This document shows, one piece after another, positions 57,501-64,000 of a stretch of 64,000 nt of DNA. Origin of the DNA: Thereva unica (taxonomy: Eukaryota > Arthropoda > Insecta > Diptera > Therevidae); the NCBI GenBank assembly GCA_949987705.1, contig OX465285.1:86685975-86749974 (forward strand). The letters are read 5' to 3'. The first letter of the stretch is position 1, and each line of letters starts with the position of its first letter. The notes below the pieces were generated by a model. The model did no database searches and was not told the origin of the DNA. It saw nothing but the letters and a program-made list of their open reading frames with translations. The position numbers and the translations under genes were made by a program.

Positions 57501-60500
57501 GCCCACCAGCTGATTTTTTACTCACAATTCAATTCAATTCATTTATTCGGCTTACAATACTATAACAATTTGGGATACATATACATGTTTGGATGAAAAA
57601 TTAATTATGGGTTTACATATTCACCCATATGACTGTGTTGGATACTAGGTTTTTATTTTATAAATGCAAGCAATAATAATAATAATTTACAACACACTTG
57701 CGACCGGTGTGTCATGGTATATTGTTGTTCCTCTACAAAAGGGAAGGATTTTTTGCTCACGGCACGGGTTTTGTTTTTATTTAAGGCTGATAAGGATAGG
57801 TCCGTTATGCTTCGTTCGTCCGTTCCTTGTGTTCCCTTCGTTCGTCTTCATTCTTCTTCTTCTTCCTAATGTGGCCACTTCCATATGAACTCGCAAATAA
57901 AAGAACGAAAAGAACGAACGAAAGAGAACGAAGCTATGTGATTCAGCCTTTAACGAAAGAACGGAAGGAACAAACGAACGAACGAAGAGGAATTGAGCTA
58001 TCTGTTTAAGCTTTTAGCTGCCAATATTCCTGGCATTTCTTTGACTTTCCCTCCTTCTTTCGGCTTCTTCCAACCTTAGCTTACTGTTTACGACCTTCAG
58101 CGCCATCTCTGTGATTCCTCATATCTTAACACGTGACTTCCCAGTGGGAAAAATTGAGAGCGCTGCTCAGGGGAGCTTATTTGGAGCGTTGTTAAATATG
58201 CTCCCAATAATAAGCATTACTGGAGTTTTCATAAATTTTATAGAACGAAGAAAACGGGCGATTATTTTTGTGACCATTATGGTCCGTCCACACGACGCAT
58301 CCAGACCATACCGACGGACGAACCATAAGGATGACCGTAAAGAGTGACATTAGCATACTCAATTGATTGGCTCTCGTTCGATACCGAGGACAAGCAGCTT
58401 TGGAAGTGGTTAGTTGGTGGACTGCTTTTATAAAACCCCGCTCGCGCTTGGAAAGCAAAAGGCAATTGCAAAAATAATCAAAATAAAAGCTTTTCGGATC
58501 ACATATCCACAGGAGTCCATAAATATTGTTTTTTAAAAATCCTTTTTACAATGCTCCTAGAACGCTTTTGAAGGAACATAAAAAGGTATGCTCACCTCAC
58601 TCGTATGCGAACGGGAGCGTTGTAAGCTTTTTAAGAAGTGTCCAAACATGGGTATTGGAGCACTCCATTTCTCGCCGGGTGTAGTGTTAATCATACCTCG
58701 GCTATAGTTTCCAGCTCAGCCCTTTGCTTGGTGAATGTCGCCCATTGGTACATTTGCGCATGGCACAACGCCGAGTCATAATTTCCCAAACTATGGAAGT
58801 ACTATTTATATTTTCCATGTCCACTCAGAAACCGCTCGAGGTCGGTGGCTCTTTCCTGTCTCTCCACATTTACAATAAGTCTGTGGGTCCAATGAACCTC
58901 GGTAGCCTTCCCCGCATGCTTTGACATTGCGCTAGCGATTCAATGCGCTGTCTGAGACAATTGGATACAAGCCCAAAAATAGGACTGTATCGATTGATCG
59001 AAAAAAAGTTTACACGCACCTTAACGACACGATTATCATTTTTTACCAGAACTAGGTTATTGACATTTATCGGCACTTGCTTACTTTTTTGCTCCTCTAC
59101 TCTTTGTTGTATGTGATGGATGTATTCTTGATGCTAACGGTTCAAGAAATATTGAAACACCCATTTTGAGAGCATAGTTTAGATGAGTTTTCAACGTTAA
59201 TGTAAGTTTGGAGATATTTCGGCTATGGATGGTTCGGATACGGTGATAGGACTATCATTCATTAGAAGATATCCTGGTGTTATGACAATGAAGTCCTCAA
59301 GATCGTCCGTCACAGGATAAAATGGAAAAGAATTTAGGAATGCCACAATCTTTGGTTAGTAATGTGAGGAGCTCCTCGATCGACAAAATATTGTTTCATT
59401 TCGTTTGAAGCCCAGGTACAAGCGGTAACAACCTATTTTTATAATTATTTCCTTCATCGCCTCGGTAGTCTAGGGGTAAGGCGCCTGACTGCTGTCCCAG
59501 AGGTCCCGGGTTCGAATCCCGGCCAGCCCCAGGGTCCTTCGCCTTTTCCACTTTCCCACCTACATAACTTCCCTTCTCTCTTCTTCCCTCTTTACATTCT
59601 TTCTGTCATAGCCTTCCCTAGTCCTTTCCCGCTCCACCAAGCGCATGCCATCGGTTGGTTGATGAGATTCAACTCGTTTCAGGAGGCATAACACTCCAGC
59701 GAGTTGTTCTCGATGCCCCGATGTCAGAGTCGCGAAATGGTTGAGAGTAGGTGGAATAAAAATATCGCGGCCAGGTTGTGACAGTTCCTTCCTCTCTTCT
59801 TCTTTCTCTCTCTTCTCTCTATCTTCCGGCTAGAGCTGCTGTTCGACGGTGTATACGGAAAAAATAGATTGTCGACAAGTACAAAGGGACTTTCCCTAAG
59901 CCTCTAGTCTGCCACATAAAAAAAAAAAATTCTAAAAATCCCTGTTATCGTTATGTCTACTACTTGTCTAAATTCAAATTTTATCGTTAATCTTCAAAAT
60001 ATTACATTACTAAAATACTTCACGAAATTTTCATCTGCTATATGAGTGAGTAAAGCTTGACTAGTAAAATTTTTCAGGAATTTAAGCCTATGAAGAAATT
60101 CAGGAACAACATTAAAATTCATCTTTTTTGCATAAACATCTTAAAAAATGCGACAAAGTGTCTATGACCTTCTGTTAACAAATTCATAAATTAAGTTCGC
60201 ACCATTTAGAAAGCAAACATCCATCCTACTGAGTATTGACCGATCAATTTGGATTATTTTTTATGTAAACATTTTGAAGAAGGAAACATTAAACCCATAA
60301 ACTTGTTTCCTAAAATGGTAGTGAACTTGAACTTGACTACAAAATCACAACAATATATTGATCTCAACAAAGGCTAATCTCCATCTAACACTTACCATTT
60401 AACACTGAATCCAATTCAGTCTGACTATTGACAGCATGAGCCCAGGTGATAGCAGTTAAATTCTGGTCTTTGGTATCGTCTGTTTTCCCTTGAACCATAT

Positions 60501-61064
60501 TGGTGGTACTTGTGGTGTTGAATCCCTTTAGTGTGCCTGTATGTGAAAATTATTATTTTTTATTATATGGTAAAAAAGATTTTTTTTATAATCAACATTG
60601 CTTGTGTTACGACATGATTATAACAAGAAAGCTCTCTGGTTAGTGAGCAAAAGGTTTTTATAGTTGTTAAAAATATTCTGGATGCATATTCTAGTTATTA
60701 GTGAGTTTATTGAAAATTGTTTGAATTGTGAACTAAAAGCAATTATTTTACTTATAATAAAAGCAATTAAAAAATATTGTAAGATAACAATGAAAAAGAT
60801 AATATTTAGGCTATTGTATTATTAAATAATAAGCTGCGATCTGAAATAGCAAGAGAATTCTTGTTAAAATGATGTAACTGCATTAACTAGATTTTCTGCA
60901 AATATTTTAATAAATAAAACATTAAGGAAAAGATTCAAAATACACTCTATTATGCGTTTCACTGTTAAGTATACCACAATAACTAAAATAATTGTAATTA
61001 TACCCCGAGTACTTTTGAATTTTCTGCAAAATGGCCGTTTTATCGCAAAATTTAAAACCCCCAT
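51542..61064 (-). CDS. Menorin/FAM151 family protein, five exons, likely GPI-anchored
   Basis: Extracellular member of the DUF2181 (FAM151/menorin) family, related to TIM-barrel phosphodiesterases; nematode MNR-1/menorin guides dendrite branching. Minus-strand exons are 61064-60944 (tentative), 60536-60396, 52475-52228, 52173-51961 and 51898-51542. The phases agree and give 359 residues. Family blocks are ITWAHAVNSQTELDSVL, VEMIEADIVLG (about 90-100), MGHPPI, KGIKLDFKS, PIWLNADILPGP, SIGWTTKWG and ITFPVRAGIAANS. The C terminus has a Ser-rich stretch (NSASSS) and a final hydrophobic tail (338-359) with no basic end, a typical GPI-anchor signal. The first exon supplies a basic leader and a hydrophobic stretch (21-35), but its donor GTATTT is weak. 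The intron 52476-60395 (about 7.9 kb) is packed with transposon debris. Regulation is not visible. Confidence 0.88.
52600..52665 (+). mobile_element. LINE C-terminal scrap
   Basis: AACTGAAGGAGGCCAAGGCT(CGA) matches AGCTGAAGGAGGCCAAGGCT near 25735-25755, just before the 3' terminus of LINE 23881-25786. The tail itself is missing. Confidence 0.45.
52666..54020. other. Menorin intron DNA, nothing firm
   Basis: A 98-codon plus-strand frame (53596-53892) includes a hydrophobic segment after an acceptor-like TTTTTTTCTAG, but no partner exon or homology. Otherwise plain intron sequence. Confidence 0.35.
54025..54500 (+). pseudogene. CR1-like LINE reverse-transcriptase scrap
   Basis: The plus strand gives LLLLDFSKAFDNVSHSLLLQ then KC (54072; catalytic block A), then, after a stop, ASVPQGSILDPLLFSIFMNG (54237; template-contact block). 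The YADD block is decayed. It is the same general type as 16727-17770. Confidence 0.75.
54503..55650 (-). pseudogene. RTE-like LINE reverse-transcriptase pseudogene
   Basis: The minus strand, high to low, gives FERWGEHFHQLR (55540), IPAELVKYGESTLHQVIYEL and WEQEAMPEDW (55290-55380), HLFIDFKAAYDSI (55140, block A), IYNGLRQRDGLVCLLFNLTL (54950), and LLAYADDIDIIG (54840, intact YADD). It continues as LNESKTKYMVAS, FTYLGSLVTADN and FFKSKHLT (54560-54770). Frameshifts and a missing C terminus make it inactive. Confidence 0.85.
55651..59458. other. Menorin intron DNA, no gene recognised
   Basis: AT-rich, short overlapping frames. GTTCGTCCGTTCCTTGTGTT near 57815 and GGAAGGAACAAACGAACGAA near 57963 are roughly complementary, suggesting a decayed fold-back element rich in GAAC words. 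Confidence 0.4.
59459..59929 (+). repeat. tRNA-derived SINE with pol III boxes and poly(A) tail
   Basis: The head GCCTCGGTAGTCTAGGGG (A box, 59464-59476) and GGTTCGAATCC (B box, 59509-59519) come from a tRNA, closest by eye to tRNA-Asp at the 5' end. The T arm folds perfectly. The acceptor and anticodon stems do not pair, so it is not a working tRNA gene. The 470-bp body ends in CACAT and an A12 run. Part of the body is repeated at 4595-4775, and the 3' tail is shared with 44370-44405 and 46730-46771. Pol III transcription is predicted from the boxes. It lies antisense to menorin. Confidence 0.85.
59930..60395. other. Menorin intron DNA next to exon 2
   Basis: AT-rich with no motif. It adjoins the donor GTAAGTG (read on the minus strand) at 60395. 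Confidence 0.4.
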
Positions 61065-61789
61065 TTTGTGAAAAATGCAAAAAACAATTTTTATTGATAG
61101 CAAATGTATAAAATTGTATAAAATAATTTGTCTTTTCTCACGTTACTAACACTGCTTTTGATTTATATTCCAAAAGCCACTAATCAACAGACCACAGTTT
61201 GTAAAAAAAAGGGTTACACAAAATAGGCACCATTTTTTGACAAATTTTATATCAAATTCTGATTATTACAAATTACAAAGGCAGTCTGGCGAAAGTAGTC
61301 GTCACAAGTGAAGTGCTTCTAAATTATTTGAAGTCAAATGATTATTGACTTTTGTGCTGTCCATTCGTTAACACTTCATACTAATTATGAATGCTTCGGG
61401 ATCAAAATCGTGTTTGTTTTTTATGTTACAGTTTTTATGTGACAATATTTCCCCCCGAGTCCATTAATAAAACATAAGATACTCGAGGAGTTCTACAAGT
61501 GTCAAACAAACAAAAGTTAGGGTAATTAACGAATTTTTCGATATAAGACCCTACCCCCACTTAATATCATGTGGTTAAACAAGGTCTAAATGATACCTAG
61601 ATTGAGTGGGTACGTCAATTAAAGCAAAATAAAGCCGCGTTTGTAAGAACACCTCAAATTGGTATCACAATTATTAAGGTAGAGGGCGCGACTTTGAAGT
61701 AGTAAAATAATTTGCCTACCTTAGATTATTAGTAGCAGCCGGCAAATAAGCATGGAACCAGATATACGCGAACGGCTAAAAGCCAACAA
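61065..61789. other. Upstream region of the menorin gene
   Basis: If the 61064 start is right, this holds the promoter and leader. An alternative in-frame ATG lies at 61103. No TATA or initiator is clear. Confidence 0.35.
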
Positions 61790-63200
61790 AGCTTACTATA
61801 TTCTGTCAAGGCCCAGCATCCGACCGGAAAGTACGCTGCGATAAGATTTAAGGGGATAAGACTGCGCACGGTTTGAATGATAGAAAAGTTTAGAGGGGGT
61901 CTGGAATTACTCGAGGAAATATCGATTAACCTTATGTTTGAGCTCTTCAGATGTTGTTCGAGTTCGGAAATACTGACTGCGGGAGATTATTCCACAGTCG
62001 AGTTGTTCTATGCATAAACGACTTCTAGACCGTATTTTGCATGAAAGGGGGCTGGAGGGTATGGGGTAACCAAGTGGGCTTGTGTTGTGTTGCGGGAAAA
62101 ATATTGCCGTGTAGGCAAGAGGTCCTGAATTTCAGTGGAACAATGGCTATGGTAATATAGATAGTATAGACAGCACTGCAACATTCCTACGGTGGCTTAA
62201 AGCGTCTATGGAGGCGCGAAAGGAGCCATATGAGTTTGATGGCACTATTTTGCACCTTGGCGCCTGCACAGATATACGAATTGTATTCAAGGGCGGGGCC
62301 GAATGTAGGATTTAGAGATTGTAGCCAGGGTGGCTGGCTGGAGGAGGAACTGACATCTCTTAAGAAACCCAAGGTATTGGGAGGCTTGTTTGGCGATTTG
62401 GAATAAGTGACCACTCCATAGCAAATCTTTTGTTAAAGTTACCCTAGGATATTAAGAGTTGAGCCAGCCGTTAGATTCTCTTCTCTCACTGAAAAAGGAA
62501 GAAAGTCGGTGCTAGCTTTTGTGGAGATGAGGCAGTACTTCGTTTTAGTGGAGTTTAGTTCAACACGATTCATGCGACCCCAGTCAAGAATCGATATGAT
62601 ATCCTGGTTGATCCAAGTGGACATCAGTTCACGATAGTGAAGACAAGGTCTGGCACGTGCTTGTCTTATATTGTCGAAGGAGTAAGAGAAATGCAAAGTA
62701 CCGTCATCAGCGAAGCAGTGGTGGTGTAGGTTTGAGAGAATTGTGAGCAGGTCATCAATGAAGATTAGGAAAAGCACGGGTGATAGGATTGACCCGTGAA
62801 AACACCAGCCGAAATGACGTGGGGGTTGGATTCAACGCCATCCAATATTACCTTGATTGAAAGGAAGCTCTTAATCCAGTTTCTTAGAACTAAGTTTATA
62901 CCAATAGCTGGAGTTTGGTCAACAGAGCAGGGTGCAATACTCTGTCAAGTCTTTGAAATATCTAGAGCAACCAGATCAGGCTCACCAAAGCGATGGATGA
63001 TTTTTAGTTGAGATGCTCGATTAAACAAACAAGGAGATCGCCCGTAGACCGTTTTGGTCTAAAGCCATACTCCTTGTCGTGTATAATTTGGTTGGATTCC
63101 AGATATTTCATCAGCCTTCAGCCTTGTCATATCAGTATCGGATAAAGAAAAATTTGAGGCGAAGATAGATGCTAATAAGTCGGCCTTGGATTTGCTATCG
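61790..63200 (-). pseudogene. CR1/Jockey-like LINE reverse-transcriptase pseudogene
   Basis: From high to low on the minus strand: EYGFRPKRSTGDLLVCLIEH (63060), LLTKLQLLV.T.F.ETGLRA-type decayed text (62880), LSPVLFLIFIDDLLTILSNL then HHHCFADDGTLHF (62690-62790, FADD box), ILDWGRMNRVELNSTKTKYC (62560) and a C-terminal part to about 61790. It shares the catalytic-entry text with 7560-8490. Multiple stops show decay. Confidence 0.8.
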
Positions 63201-63204
63201 GTTA

Positions 63205-63530
63205 TCACTTCCTTTTTGTTTTTTCTATGGAATGAGGGGGCAACCCACATGATGAACACTGAGGCCAAGTTAGGCCTATTGTGTACGTACCCCACAATGG
63301 GAACAAACTATCAGTCTTCCGGATGAAAGCCAGAACATCTTGAATTAAATAAATAAACTTTCTGATAAACGTTTTTCTTCTAAGCCAGATCAGAGCTGGA
63401 CACTCACAAAGACTATGTGTGGAAGTCTCGGCGCCTTGCATGCAGAGTCGCCATTCTGCCTTTTGAGACAGTCCTAAGTTGTGGGGGTGATAACGCAGTC
63501 CTACATGGCCAGTCGGATAACCCACAAGCA
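63205..63530 (-). pseudogene. LOA-like LINE C-terminal relic
   Basis: The minus strand reads YPTGHVGLRYHPHNLGLSQK, then ...CMQGAETSTHSLCECPAL (63380-63525). This is the His/Cys block after RNase H. The frame then runs out, with no tail found. Confidence 0.7.
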
Positions 63531-63675
63531 GACTTAGGTCCGCTCTGTTTAAAGTGATAGTGCCCCTTAAGGCAAAGAGTCTTATAAGATTTATAACACT
63601 TCCTGGTTAAAAGAAGGTGTTGAGGAGGAAGTAACATTTTTCTTGATTACCTAGGACCAGAAATGTTATCACAAA

Positions 63676-63947
63676 TTACGGCGACTTCCTAGGTTTTGCT
63701 TGTGTACCCTCCGTTGGGTATCCTAAGTTTTGCTTGTGAATCCGTTACGGAATCGCCTACGTACAATCTTAAGATTACGCATACGGCCAATACCAGTGGT
63801 CTTCGTCCTTTTAGACTTAACGGACCAATTGTCAACTTAACGGGCGCAAGTAGATTTCTGAATATGATAGGATGAACGCCCGCAACGACGGCACAAAGTG
63901 TGCGTCTTGTTATGACGTTTACTAAAACTTGAAGTATCTTTGGTCAT
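63676..63947 (-). pseudogene. Processed pseudogene of ribosomal protein L37 (eL37)
   Basis: The minus strand starts [20 protein letters not shown] followed by [15 protein letters not shown]. This is the N terminus of eL37 with the first Cys pair of its zinc site. About 27 bases are then lost and a stop appears ([20 protein letters not shown]), removing the second Cys pair. It resumes [13 protein letters not shown] and ends in a short local duplication of ACAAGCAAAAC.TAGGA before KPRKSP and a stop at 63676-63678. No introns are present. Leader-like sequence continues to the window edge. The poly(A) tail is not obvious. Confidence 0.92.
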
Positions 63948-64000
63948 TTTCGACGGCGGATTACAACAGAAGATATACTCACGACGAAGGGAGTCATTAG

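Noticed and set aside
59459..59530. A functional tRNA gene
   Set aside because: The A and B boxes and T arm are good, but the acceptor and anticodon stems do not pair and the sequence runs into a poly(A)-tailed body, so it is a SINE head.
1..64000. CRISPR arrays, bacterial operons or an integrated virus
   Set aside because: No regular short spacers, no ribosome-binding operon layout, and all reverse transcriptases are of the non-LTR type without gag-protease-integrase or envelope blocks.

Overview
This window looks like nuclear DNA from an insect, most likely a fly. It is AT-rich, its introns are short GT-AG introns or introns swollen by transposons, and the genes are spaced far apart. Nothing in it looks bacterial or viral. 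Diptera is an inference. It rests on the RpL36A gene being split directly after its ATG, on the close pairing of RpL36A with the WASH-complex subunit WASHC3, and on a CD36-family gene lying nearby. From memory, all three kinds of gene sit close together in Drosophila 28D; I could not check this.

Four protein genes can be supported. RpL36A (ribosomal protein eL42) lies at 2443-3333 on the plus strand and is intact. WASHC3/CCDC53 lies at 5509-6156 on the minus strand; its last exon is not resolved. A CD36/scavenger-receptor-B gene occupies 38722-48918 on the plus strand in five coding exons (524 aa). A menorin/FAM151 gene occupies 51542-61064 on the minus strand in five exons (359 aa); its first exon is less certain and one of its introns is about 7.9 kb. 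A possible 54-residue two-exon gene follows RpL36A at 3424-3687. A dead processed copy of RpL37 (eL37) closes the window at 63676-63947, minus strand.

Most of the rest is transposon debris. At least a dozen broken non-LTR retrotransposon (LINE) copies are visible. They include RTE-like elements with (AAG)n tails, CR1/Jockey-like reverse transcriptases, and LOA/I-like elements with RNase H. The best preserved is 30387-31729, with an open reverse transcriptase frame and a 9-bp target duplication. DNA transposons with clear ends include hAT-type elements with 8-bp duplications (11683-12312 and 22359-23834), elements with 3-bp duplications (13372-13941 and 24118-25286), a long-inverted-repeat element with TA flanks in a CD36 intron (42747-45543), and several fold-back MITEs. 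A Helitron helicase scrap lies in CD36 intron 4, and a tRNA-derived SINE in the large menorin intron.

The most striking architecture is a set of nested insertions at 22301-26020, where up to five elements sit inside one another and several have recognisable target-site duplications. Two truncated LINE copies (16307-16713 and 26525-27061) end in TTAGG-type telomere-like repeats and have perfect 13- and 11-bp target duplications. I found no CRISPR array, operon, functional tRNA gene, or convincing new multi-gene system.
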